Shown piece by piece: positions 46,845 to 54,855 of a stretch of DNA of 64,000 nucleotides. Source of the stretch: Sva-07 sp963698565 (lineage in GTDB: Bacteria > Actinomycetota > Acidimicrobiia > Acidimicrobiales > Ilumatobacteraceae). The notes under the pieces are model-generated. The model was given only the letters and a program-made list of their open reading frames with translations. It had not been told where the DNA came from and did not search any database. Each line of letters starts with the position of its first letter. The first letter of the stretch is position 1. Both the position numbers and the translations under genes were made by a program. The DNA lies in the NCBI GenBank assembly GCA_963698565.1, contig CAVORH010000011.1, forward strand, positions 62,001 through 126,000, read 5' to 3'.

Positions 46845-47663
46845 TCAGGCGCGGCGGAACTGCACCAGGGAGCCCGGCCGAGTCTGGACGATCTGGGCGA
46901 GGTCGGTGGGTTCGACGACGGCGATCACCGGATAGCCGCCCGTTGTCGGGTGGTTCGCGAGCATCACGATCGGCTCACCGGCCGGGGTGATCTGCACGGC
47001 ACCGGGCGTCAAGCCGATGCTCTGCATCTGGGGCTGCGACCGCGTGCTGCGATCGAACTCCCCCGCCTCGAGGCGCACGCCCACACGGCTGAGTTCGCTG
47101 GTGATCCGCCAGGATCGACGGACCAGACACTGGGTTCCTCCGATGAACCAGTCGTGTTGGGGCCCATCCCAGATCCGCACCCGCGTGCCGGCGGAGCCGC
47201 GCGTCGGGGCATGGTCGACCGCGAGCGTCGTGCCCGGATCGGGTCCGACCGGGAGAACTGCGTCGACATCGAGCCCCGCCGGTCCGACGCCGCCGAGCGT
47301 GTCGTGGCTCCGGGATCCGAGCACGGGGTCGATGTCGATCCCGCCCCGGACGGCGAGGTACGCCCACACCGAGCCGGGAGGCACGTCGACGCGGAACCGG
47401 GTACCGGCGGCGATGGTGTGGCGGCTCGCGTCGGTGCTGCTGGCGACCACGAGCGGTCGCAGCGCCTCGAGGACCAGGGCCCCCATCGTCTCGATCGTCG
47501 CCGCCTCGGGTGGGTTGCCCACGAGGCGGTTCATCAGGTCGTGGGTCTGCCGATCGACGGCACCGGCCCTCGGCACGCCGAGATGGGCCAGTCCCGGGCG
47601 ACCTCGGTCCTGCACCGTGGTGGCGAAACCGACCTGGACGACGCGCAGTGCCGGCGCTGTCAC
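46845..47663 (-). CDS. pxpC: 5-oxoprolinase subunit C (KipA-type)
   Basis: 272 aa. Start LRVVQVGFATTVQDRGRPG is typical of KipA/PxpC, with VPRAGAVDRQTHDLMNRLVGN, AVRGGIDIDPVLGSRS and the end VEPTDLAQIVQTRPGSLVQF. Together with PxpA and PxpB it opens 5-oxoproline to glutamate with ATP. GTG 47663 overlaps the pxpB stop (GTGA). Confidence 0.92.
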   Translation of the reverse strand: MTAPALRVVQVGFATTVQDRGRPGLAHLGVPRAGAVDRQTHDLMNRLVGNPPEAATIETMGALVLEALRPLVVASSTDASRHTIAAGTRFRVDVPPGSVWAYLAVRGGIDIDPVLGSRSHDTLGGVGPAGLDVDAVLPVGPDPGTTLAVDHAPTRGSAGTRVRIWDGPQHDWFIGGTQCLVRRSWRITSELSRVGVRLEAGEFDRSTRSQPQMQSIGLTPGAVQITPAGEPIVMLANHPTTGGYPVIAVVEPTDLAQIVQTRPGSLVQFRRA

Positions 47664-48262
47664 GGTGCCACCGAGCGGAATCGGACGGCCTGGCCTGGGC
47701 GCAGCAGCGCCGGTGGGTCGCGCTCGGCGTCCCACAGGACGGCGGTCGTGTGCCCGATCAGGTGCCATCCACCGGGCGAGGCCGACGGGTAGACGCAGGT
47801 GTAGCCGGCGGCCACACCGACCGAGCCCATCGGCACCGAGGTGCGCGGGGTGGCCCGGCGAGGCACGTGCAGACGCGGATCGATGCCGCGCAGGTAGCCG
47901 AATCCAGGGCTGAACCCGCAGAAGGCCACGTCGTAGCTGCCGGTGGTGTGAAGGCGCACGACCTCGTCGATCGAGAGTCGAGCGGCAGATGCGAGTTCGC
48001 CGAGGTCGGGGCCGTCGTACACGACGTCGATCGTCAGCGGTGGCTCTGTGGCTGTCGGTCGCTCGTCCGCCACGACCAGGTCGAGGACCTCGCCGACGGA
48101 AGCGTGGCGTTCGCCGGTGCACCGGACCACCACGGTCGACTCCGCCGGCACGATCTCCTCGACGCCCGGAAGATCCATCGCTCGGAGCGCGTCCGCCCAG
48201 GCAGCGGGTGCCGACACCTGGTCGACCAGCCATGCCAGCGGTCCGTACGGCCGTCGCTGCAT
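47660..48262 (-). CDS. pxpB: 5-oxoprolinase subunit B (KipI-type)
   Basis: 200 aa. Motifs: VYDGPDLGELA, VVRLHTTGSYDVAFCGFSPGFGYL, PRRATPRTSVPMGSVGVA and SPGGWHLIGHT are diagnostic for KipI/PxpB. Some relatives bind the sporulation kinase KinA, but with pxpA and pxpC nearby the oxoprolinase role is favoured. ATG 48262 lies 4 nt after the amidohydrolase stop. Confidence 0.92.
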   Translation of the reverse strand: MQRRPYGPLAWLVDQVSAPAAWADALRAMDLPGVEEIVPAESTVVVRCTGERHASVGEVLDLVVADERPTATEPPLTIDVVYDGPDLGELASAARLSIDEVVRLHTTGSYDVAFCGFSPGFGYLRGIDPRLHVPRRATPRTSVPMGSVGVAAGYTCVYPSASPGGWHLIGHTTAVLWDAERDPPALLRPGQAVRFRSVAP

Positions 48263-48266
48263 CGGG

Positions 48267-49448
48267 TCAGTGCACGCGGGCGTCGGGGAAGATGCGCAGG
48301 AAGTTCTCGGCGTAGAACTGGTCGCGAATGCTGTCGGCGCGTTGCCCGAGCGATCCCTCGAACCGGCCGATCGGGTCCTTGCCGCCCTCGACATGGGGAT
48401 AGTCGCTCGAGAACAGGTACAGCTCCGGAGCCGATTGGTCGATGAAGGCGCCCACGTCCTCGAACACGTAGGGCGTGAAGGCCATCTGCGCCCGGAGCAT
48501 CTCCGACGGCGTGCGTTGCAGCTCGGCGAGGTACTGGTCGACCCTGCTCCACGACCGCACCACCCAGTCGAGGCGTGTCAGCATCGACGGCACCCATCCT
48601 GCGCCGAGTTCGACGCAGGCACCGCGAAGCGACGGGTACTTCTCGAACACACCGTCCATCACCATCACCGAGATGAACGTCTCGGGTCCCTGGTGCAGGA
48701 CCGCCATGTCCTTGCTGCGGATGTTCTCGCCACCGCCCATCCAATCGCGTGCGGGCGCCCGCCCGGTGTTGGCCCAGCGAGGATCGAGCTGCAACGGCGA
48801 CCCGCCGACGTGGAGCACGAACGGGGTACCCGAGTCGGCGAGACACTCCCAGAACGGGGCCAGGTCGACGTGGCCGGGCGAACGCTCACCCGCCGGATGG
48901 TGGGGCACCCAGATCGCCTCCAGGCCCGCGTCGAGCGCGAACTCTGCCTCGCGGAGCGCCAGTTCGGGTTCGTCGAGCGGCACGATCCCCACGCCCATCA
49001 GCCGGTCGTCGTCGGCGCAGAACTCGCTCATCGCCCGGTTGTGGGCTCGGGTCGCTCCGTACCGGACATCGACAGAGAGCGTCCGACTCGGCGAGAACGG
49101 CGTCGCCACACTGTGCGTCGCGAACACCAGCTGCTTGCGGAAGCCGAGCATGTCGAGTGCGACCGATCGGTCGTGGCGGTCGAAGGCACCGAGTGCCTGG
49201 ATCTCCTTCGACTGCGCGATCAGCTGATCGCCGAGCGCGATCTGGGCCTCGACGTGCTCGTCGGCGTGGCGCCCGCCGTTGGCCACGATGTCTGCGACCT
49301 CCTCGTCGGTGACGAGCGATGCGGCGTAGCTGACCTGTGGAATCCGGTCGCGCACCGCCGGATCGGCGTAGTCGCGCAGGAAGTCGGGCAGCTCCATGAT
49401 GTGGCTGTCGGCGTCGTAGAACACCCGGTGTGAGGGTGCGTAGGTCAT
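48267..49448 (-). CDS. Amidohydrolase (amidohydro_2), paralogue of the 10195 gene
   Basis: 393 aa. DADSHIMELPDFL, VLHVGG and FSSDYPHVEGGKDPIGRFE match the protein at 10195-11346 closely. It sits between pxpA and pxpB in the same direction, with 27-bp and 4-bp gaps, so it is probably co-transcribed with the oxoprolinase genes, yet it is not an oxoprolinase subunit. A role on a 5-oxoproline-like or other cyclic amide substrate is possible but not shown. Confidence 0.85.
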   Translation of the reverse strand: MTYAPSHRVFYDADSHIMELPDFLRDYADPAVRDRIPQVSYAASLVTDEEVADIVANGGRHADEHVEAQIALGDQLIAQSKEIQALGAFDRHDRSVALDMLGFRKQLVFATHSVATPFSPSRTLSVDVRYGATRAHNRAMSEFCADDDRLMGVGIVPLDEPELALREAEFALDAGLEAIWVPHHPAGERSPGHVDLAPFWECLADSGTPFVLHVGGSPLQLDPRWANTGRAPARDWMGGGENIRSKDMAVLHQGPETFISVMVMDGVFEKYPSLRGACVELGAGWVPSMLTRLDWVVRSWSRVDQYLAELQRTPSEMLRAQMAFTPYVFEDVGAFIDQSAPELYLFSSDYPHVEGGKDPIGRFEGSLGQRADSIRDQFYAENFLRIFPDARVH

Positions 49449-49475
49449 GCGTGGCCCCGTTCTGCGCGTGTGCGC

Positions 49476-50237
49476 TCAGTCGGTGAAACGGTAGACGCCG
49501 ACGCCTGCGGCATCGAGTGCCGAGCGCACGGCCCGAGCGAGATCGACGGCCCCAGGGGTGTCGCCGTGCACGCAGATCGAGCGGGCGCGGATGCTCACGA
49601 CGGTGCCGTCGAACGCGACGACTTCGTTGTCGGTGGCGATCCGCACCGCCCGCTCGGCGACCACGTCGACGTCGGTGAGCACGCTTCCGGCCTCGCGACG
49701 AGACACGAGACCGCCGTCGGGTCGGTAGGCGCGGTCGGCGAACGCCTCGGCCACGGCCTCCAGCCCCGCCTCGTCGGCAGCGGCCAGCAGCTCCGAGCCC
49801 GGGAGTCCGAGGACCGCGAGCGACGGGTCGTACTCGGCGGCTGCCGCAACGAGCGCCCGGGCGGCGGCGGGATGGGTCGCCGTCGCGTGGTACAGCGCTC
49901 CGTGTGGCTTGACGTAGGAGATCTCGGTGCCCGCCACCTGCGCGAACGCATCGAGCGCACCGAGCTGGTAGAGGACGGCGTCGCGGAGTTCGTCGGGCGC
50001 CATGTCGAGATGACGACGACCGAATCCGGGGAGGTCGGGGAACGACACCTGTGCGCCGACCGCCACATCGTTCTGCACCGCCAGCCTGCAGGTCGCCCGG
50101 AGCACCGACGGGTCGCCGGCGTGGAACCCGCAGGCCACGTTCGCGCTGGTGACGATGCCCAGCATCGCGGCGTCGTCACCGAGCGTCCAGACCCCGTACG
50201 ACTCCCCCAGGTCACTGTTGACGTCGATGGCGACCAT
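49476..50237 (-). CDS. pxpA: 5-oxoprolinase subunit A (LamB/YcsF family)
   Basis: 253 aa. The LamB/YcsF opening DVNSDLGESYGVWTLGDDAA is followed by NVACGFHAGDPSVL, VGAQVSFPDLPGFGRR, YVKPHGALYH and DRAYRPDGGLVSR. ATG 50237 has TACCAT 6 nt upstream, a separate leaderless promoter just 30 bp past prcA. The pxpA-X-B-C order is split by an amidohydrolase. Confidence 0.92.
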   Translation of the reverse strand: MVAIDVNSDLGESYGVWTLGDDAAMLGIVTSANVACGFHAGDPSVLRATCRLAVQNDVAVGAQVSFPDLPGFGRRHLDMAPDELRDAVLYQLGALDAFAQVAGTEISYVKPHGALYHATATHPAAARALVAAAAEYDPSLAVLGLPGSELLAAADEAGLEAVAEAFADRAYRPDGGLVSRREAGSVLTDVDVVAERAVRIATDNEVVAFDGTVVSIRARSICVHGDTPGAVDLARAVRSALDAAGVGVYRFTD

Positions 50238-50267
50238 GCCTCGATGGTACGCCTCGCGCCGACCGGC

Positions 50268-50936
50268 TCAGGCGCCGAGGTCGGTGGTGGTCAGCCGGTG
50301 GAAGCACCGGCGACCGTTGGTACGAGACAGGTCTGCGACTTCGAGGTCGTCGTCGGAGATCTGCCGATCGGGCCCACCGAGCGCTGCCCGGCCCAGTGCG
50401 ATCGCTGCCGCGCGATCCAGCCCGTCGGTCCAGTTCTCGGCGAGCCGGGCGCTGATCGCCTCGGCGTCACCACCGATCGCTGCGTAGTCGCGCTCGTCGA
50501 CGACCGTGCCGTCGTAGAGCAGGTGGAACATCTGGTCGCCGGACGGTTCGAGGCCGACTTCGGCGACGAGGATCTCCACCTCCATCGGCTTCATCTCGTG
50601 CGTGAAGATCGTTCCGAGCATCTGGGCATAGCTGTTCGCCAGGCTTCGAGCATCGACGTCGTCGCGCGAGTACTGGAAGCCCTTCAGGTCGGCGGCCCGG
50701 ACACCCGCGACGCGCAGCTGGTCGAACTCGTTGTACTTGCCGACGCCGGCGAACGCGATGCGGTCGTAGATCTCGCTGACCTTGCGCAACGTCTCCGATG
50801 CGTTCTCGGCGACGATCACGATGCCCTCGGTGTAGCGGACTGCGACCAGTGCACGCCCTCGGGCGATGCCCTTGCGTGCGAAGTCGGCACGGTCCTTCAT
50901 CATCTGTTCGGGAGCGACGTAGAACGGCATGCTCAT
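50268..50936 (-). CDS. prcA: Proteasome alpha subunit
   Basis: 222 aa. N-terminal PFYVAPEQMMKDRADFARKGIARGR is the alpha-type signature that forms the gate; VRYTEGIVIVAEN and the C-terminal helical ARLAENWTDG follow. No active-site Thr. Two in-frame ATGs (50936, 50930) are possible; 50936 overlaps the prcB stop as ATGA. Confidence 0.95.
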   Translation of the reverse strand: MSMPFYVAPEQMMKDRADFARKGIARGRALVAVRYTEGIVIVAENASETLRKVSEIYDRIAFAGVGKYNEFDQLRVAGVRAADLKGFQYSRDDVDARSLANSYAQMLGTIFTHEMKPMEVEILVAEVGLEPSGDQMFHLLYDGTVVDERDYAAIGGDAEAISARLAENWTDGLDRAAAIALGRAALGGPDRQISDDDLEVADLSRTNGRRCFHRLTTTDLGA

Positions 50937-51730
50937 CGCGAACGCACCTCCGCGACGATCGTCTCGTACCGTGCGGCGAGATCGTCGTCGTCGAGCCGGG
51001 TCCACCCGGTGGCGTCGATCGTGGCGACCACGGGATAGATGCCGCGCAGCACGTCGGGACCTCCGGTGGCCGAGTCGGCATCGGCCGCCTCCCACAGCGC
51101 TCGCGCGGCGAGGTTGACGGCGTCGTCCCGGCTCATGCCGGAACGGAAACCGACCTTGATCACCGTGCCGGCGTGCAGGCTTCCCGACCCCGTTGCGACG
51201 TAGTCGCGCTCTTCGTAGCGGCCACCCGTGGCGTCGTAGTCCCAGAGCCGCCCACACTCGCGACGCAGGTCGTAGCCGCCGAAGATCGGGACCACGACCA
51301 TGCCCATCATCGCTGCCTGGAGGTTGCCCCGAACCATCATCGACAGTTGGTTCGCCTTGCCTTCCAGGCTGATCGCTGTTCCCTCGACCTTCTCGTAGTG
51401 CTCGAGTTGCAGCTGGAACAGCCGGACCATCTCCATCGCTGCGCCGGCTGCGCCCGCGATGGCGACGCCGCTGTGCCGGTCGGCCTCGACGACCTTCTCC
51501 ATCGTGCGGTGCGAGATCAGGTTGCCGGAGGTGGCACGTCGGTCGCCCGCCATCACGACACCGTCGGCGTAGGTGAGCGCAACGCACGTGGTGGCGTGCG
51601 GCACCGACAGATCGCGCATCAGCTCCGTGGAAGCGCCGACGACGGGTACCGGGCCGAGGCCCACGCGACGCAGCAACTCCGGAAAGCTCGACCCCGGATC
51701 GTCCGAGGTCGAGAAGATCGGCATCGTCAC
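50933..51730 (-). CDS. prcB: Proteasome beta subunit
   Basis: 265 aa, with a propeptide of about 46 aa cut at HA|TTCVAL to expose the catalytic Thr. MAGDRRAT and TMEKVVEAD (Lys) complete the active site. GTG 51730 begins 4 nt after the pup stop; ATG 51724 is possible. The ribosome site AAGGGTGGT lies within the pup codons for Lys-Gly-Gly, so the two genes are tightly linked. Confidence 0.93.
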   Translation of the reverse strand: MTMPIFSTSDDPGSSFPELLRRVGLGPVPVVGASTELMRDLSVPHATTCVALTYADGVVMAGDRRATSGNLISHRTMEKVVEADRHSGVAIAGAAGAAMEMVRLFQLQLEHYEKVEGTAISLEGKANQLSMMVRGNLQAAMMGMVVVPIFGGYDLRRECGRLWDYDATGGRYEERDYVATGSGSLHAGTVIKVGFRSGMSRDDAVNLAARALWEAADADSATGGPDVLRGIYPVVATIDATGWTRLDDDDLAARYETIVAEVRSR

Positions 51731-51734
51731 GGGA

Positions 51735-51932
51735 TCACTGACCACCCTTTTGCACATAGGACTTCACGAAGTCCTCGGCGTTGGTCTCCAACACCTCGTC
51801 GATCTCGTCGAGCAGGTCGTCGAGCTCGGCCTTCAGCTTCTCGCCGGTCTCGGTGACCGCCGGCGCAGCCTCGACCGTGGCCTCGGCGTCGCGGCTCGTG
51901 GTGCCCTTCGACTTCTGGGTGCGTTCTGCCAT
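51735..51932 (-). CDS. pup: Prokaryotic ubiquitin-like protein Pup
   Basis: 65 aa. Disordered N-terminus, helix (LKAELDDLLDEIDEVLETNAED) that binds Mpa coiled coils, and the C-terminus SYVQKGGQ. The final Gln must be deamidated by Dop before ligation. ATG 51932 has GAAGGGAAG 9 nt upstream. Confidence 0.96.
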   Translation of the reverse strand: MAERTQKSKGTTSRDAEATVEAAPAVTETGEKLKAELDDLLDEIDEVLETNAEDFVKSYVQKGGQ

Positions 51933-51975
51933 CAGCGTGTGCTTCCCTTCGGTGAGTCGGATGAATCGTGTTCGA

Positions 51976-53469
51976 TCACTGGCCGAGACGGTCGAGGAGT
52001 TCTCGTGCCGTCCCGCTCTCGTCGATCAACGTAGCAACGTGTTCGGCCGTGCCACGCAATGGTTCCATCATGGGAACCCGACGGAGTGGATCGCGTCCGA
52101 TGTCGAACACGAGCGAGTCCCAGTTCGCGGCGACGACGTCGTCGGGGTACTTCTGGAGGCAGCGGCCGCGGAAGTAGGCCCGGGTCGTGGTCGGCGGCTC
52201 GGTCATCGCGCTGGCCACCTCGGCCGGCGTCACGATCGTGTCGAGTCCGGCCCGCATCGCCAGGCAGCGATCGGCGCGGAGGTCGTGGTACTGCAGGTCG
52301 ATCGCCTTGAGACGCATCGAACCGGGGGCGATGTCGTGCCGAGCGGCGTAGCCCTCGACGAGACGTTGTTTGGCGACCCAGTCGACCTGGCTCGCCACCG
52401 ATGCCGGATCGGACTCGAGCCCGGTCAGCACCGCTTCCCAGCGGTCGAGGACGTCGAGCGCCACGTCCTCGCCGACGCATGCGAGACCGTGCGACTGCTC
52501 GTACTTGCGGGCCCGCTCCAGCAGTCCCCATTGGATCTCGAGCGCAGTCGCCCGGCTCCCGTCGCGCAGCATGATCGTCTGTCGGAGCGACGGATCGTGG
52601 CTGACCTGCCGGATCGCCGCCACCGGGTTGCCGAGCAGCCAGTCGTCGCCCAGTTCGTCGTCCTCGATCATCGACAGGACGACCGCCGTGGTGGCGACCT
52701 TGAGGTACGTGGCCACCTCGCTCATGTTGGCATCGCCGACGATCACGTGCAGCCGCCGGTACTTCTGCGCGTCGGCGTGCGGCTCGTCACGAGTGTTGAC
52801 GATCGGCCGTTTCAGGGTGGTCTCGAGGCCGATCTCCTCCTCGAAGAAGTCGGCGCGTTGGCTGAGCTGGTAGGGCACGTGATCGTTCGGGCGTCCTGGC
52901 AGCTCACAGCCGACCTTGCCGGCGCCACAGAACACCTGGCGGGTGACGAAGTGCGACGTGATCTGGCTGGCGAGACGACCGAAGGGCACCTCGCGTGCGA
53001 TCAGGTAGTTCTCGTGGCAGCCATAGCTGTTGCCCTTGCCATCGGAGTTGTTCTTGTGGACGATGATCTCGCCGCCATCGGGCAGGAGGGCGGCGACGTG
53101 GATCATCGACGCCCGCACGATCTCCTCGGCGGCGCGGTCCCACACGAGCGCTTCGCGGGCGGTCGTGACCTCCGGGGTGGAGATCTCGGGATGCGCATGG
53201 TCGACGTAGTAGCGGGCGCCGTTGGTGAGCACGGCGTTGACGAGCATCGTCTCGACCTCGGGCGCCAGGGAGTCGTCGAGCGAGAAGCCGCGGGCGTCGT
53301 TCGCCGGCTGCTCGTCCTCGAAGTCCCAGCCGATGCGTCCCCGTTCGCGGTCGGTGGCCGCGACGTAGGCGTTGATCAGCATCGACGACGCCGACACGGG
53401 GTTGTTGTCGCCCCCGCGCACGACGATGCCGTACTCGGTCTCGATCCCGCAGACCTTGGTCAGCGCCAT
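51976..53469 (-). CDS. dop: Depupylase / Pup deamidase
   Basis: 497 aa. GIETEYGIVV and VHKNNSDGKGNSYGCHENY are Dop/PafA hallmarks; residues about 40-75 (ERGRIGWDFEDEQPANDARGF) match the Dop-specific loop absent from PafA. It makes Pup-Glu from Pup-Gln and removes Pup from proteins. ATG 53469 is 6 nt after TAGGTT. The pup gene follows after 43 bp. Confidence 0.95.
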   Translation of the reverse strand: MALTKVCGIETEYGIVVRGGDNNPVSASSMLINAYVAATDRERGRIGWDFEDEQPANDARGFSLDDSLAPEVETMLVNAVLTNGARYYVDHAHPEISTPEVTTAREALVWDRAAEEIVRASMIHVAALLPDGGEIIVHKNNSDGKGNSYGCHENYLIAREVPFGRLASQITSHFVTRQVFCGAGKVGCELPGRPNDHVPYQLSQRADFFEEEIGLETTLKRPIVNTRDEPHADAQKYRRLHVIVGDANMSEVATYLKVATTAVVLSMIEDDELGDDWLLGNPVAAIRQVSHDPSLRQTIMLRDGSRATALEIQWGLLERARKYEQSHGLACVGEDVALDVLDRWEAVLTGLESDPASVASQVDWVAKQRLVEGYAARHDIAPGSMRLKAIDLQYHDLRADRCLAMRAGLDTIVTPAEVASAMTEPPTTTRAYFRGRCLQKYPDDVVAANWDSLVFDIGRDPLRRVPMMEPLRGTAEHVATLIDESGTARELLDRLGQ

Positions 53470-53558
53470 TCCCTGAACCTATCGGAGCTGCCGCTCCTGG
53501 TGATGTTCAGCTCGGCGATGTTCCCAGCCAGCTCGGAGTCCGCGACGACACCTGTTGC

Positions 53559-53596
53559 GATGAGCCAGACCACCGCATGAGGTGGTGTGGCTCATC
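53559..53596. terminator. Hairpin of the GATGAG family, upstream of dop
   Basis: Arms GATGAGCCAGACCACC (53559-53574) and its near-complement (53581-53596), one mismatch, loop 6 nt. It stands in the 168-bp gap after the saccharopine-dehydrogenase-like gene. Confidence 0.6.
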
Positions 53597-53637
53597 AGCA
53601 GGCTGGGGCGGGCCGCCGACGTGCTGGTGCGCCGCGC

Positions 53638-54855
53638 TCAGAGCACGTCGAATCGCACGCCGGCGTGCGATTCCAAGCGCTCGATCAGCGCGTCGCCGAA
53701 CGCGCTCGCAGGAGTCCAGAAACCGCCCCCGACGTCCTTCGGCGACAGGTCGAGGAAGGCGACCGCGGCCTCGCTCAACATCTTCGCGGTCGAGCCGTAG
53801 CCGGGATCCTGATCGCCGGTGACCTTCGTGGCGATCGTGTCGCCCGATGCGGTGCGGCCGGCGAAGCGGACGTCGAACCAGCCCGCCAGTTGCGCAGCGG
53901 GCGACGGGCCGGACCCCGGCTTCGGCAGCACCTTGCCCAGGAGCCGACGGGTGGGGCCGAGCGCAGCCACCCCGGCGAACGCTGCCAGCCCGGCGGTCAT
54001 CGCGTACGCCTTGACCGCGCCCGTCGCGCCGTCGCCGGTCATCATCGTCTCGCCGTAGGTGAAGTCGGGTCCCCACGGCCGGCCGAGGAGTGCATGGGTC
54101 CGTCGCACGACCGCCGTGTTCGTCGGTGCCATCACGAACGGCGCCACCCAGCTCTCGAAACGGTCGTCGCGGGTCGGGCGTTCCATCCCGGGTTGCGGCG
54201 GTCCCGATCGCTGGTCGACCGGTGCGAGCACGTACGGATCCTCGAGGGTGGCGCGCACCTCGGGATCGTCGGCGGCCTCCTCGATCAGGTTCATCACGCT
54301 GGCGATCGTGCCGCCACTCGCTCCCCCCTTCGCCCCGGCGACCGACATGCGCACCTCGACGCAGGGCTCACCGAACTGTTCGATCGACCGTTGCTGCGTG
54401 AACCACGTACCGAGATCGGACGGGATCGAGTCGAACCCGCACGCATGCACGATCCGGGATCCCGTCTCCTCGGCGCGCGCCTGGTGGGCGTCGATCATGC
54501 GACGCATCCACTGCACCTCGCCGGTCAGATCGCAGTAGTCGATTCCCGCCTCGACTGCGGCAGCCACCAGCTCGGAGCCGTAGAGCGCATACGGACCGAC
54601 CGTGGACATCACGACACGGGTCGAAGCGGCCATCGCGTCGAGCGACGCACGGTCCGAGGCATCGGCGACGATGCGTGGCACGTCGGCGCCCGTGCGACGA
54701 GCCACGTCGGCGAGCTTGTCCGCGTTGCGGCCGGCGATCGCCCAGCGCAGCTTGCCGACGGCCCCGTGGCGCTGCACCAGGTACCGACAGACGATCTCGC
54801 CGACGAAGCTGGTCGCCCCGTAGACGACGAGGTCGTACTCGCGGCGCCCGGTCAC
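53638..54855 (-). CDS. Saccharopine dehydrogenase family protein (trans-acting enoyl reductase-like)
   Basis: 405 aa. The Rossmann start YDLVVYGATSFVGEIVCRYL is typical, followed by WAIAGRNADKL, VMSTVGPYALYGS, CDLTGEVQW and ACGFDSIPSDLG; the rest resembles the mycobacterial Rv2449c/Rv2953-type oxidoreductases, which reduce lipid precursors. Its GTG 54855 overlaps the mpa stop (GTGA). The link to protein degradation is not known. Confidence 0.85.
   Translation of the reverse strand: MTGRREYDLVVYGATSFVGEIVCRYLVQRHGAVGKLRWAIAGRNADKLADVARRTGADVPRIVADASDRASLDAMAASTRVVMSTVGPYALYGSELVAAAVEAGIDYCDLTGEVQWMRRMIDAHQARAEETGSRIVHACGFDSIPSDLGTWFTQQRSIEQFGEPCVEVRMSVAGAKGGASGGTIASVMNLIEEAADDPEVRATLEDPYVLAPVDQRSGPPQPGMERPTRDDRFESWVAPFVMAPTNTAVVRRTHALLGRPWGPDFTYGETMMTGDGATGAVKAYAMTAGLAAFAGVAALGPTRRLLGKVLPKPGSGPSPAAQLAGWFDVRFAGRTASGDTIATKVTGDQDPGYGSTAKMLSEAAVAFLDLSPKDVGGGFWTPASAFGDALIERLESHAGVRFDVL

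Noticed and set aside
51781..53580. 599-codon open frame on the plus strand
   Set aside because: Antisense to dop and pup, both of which are certain.
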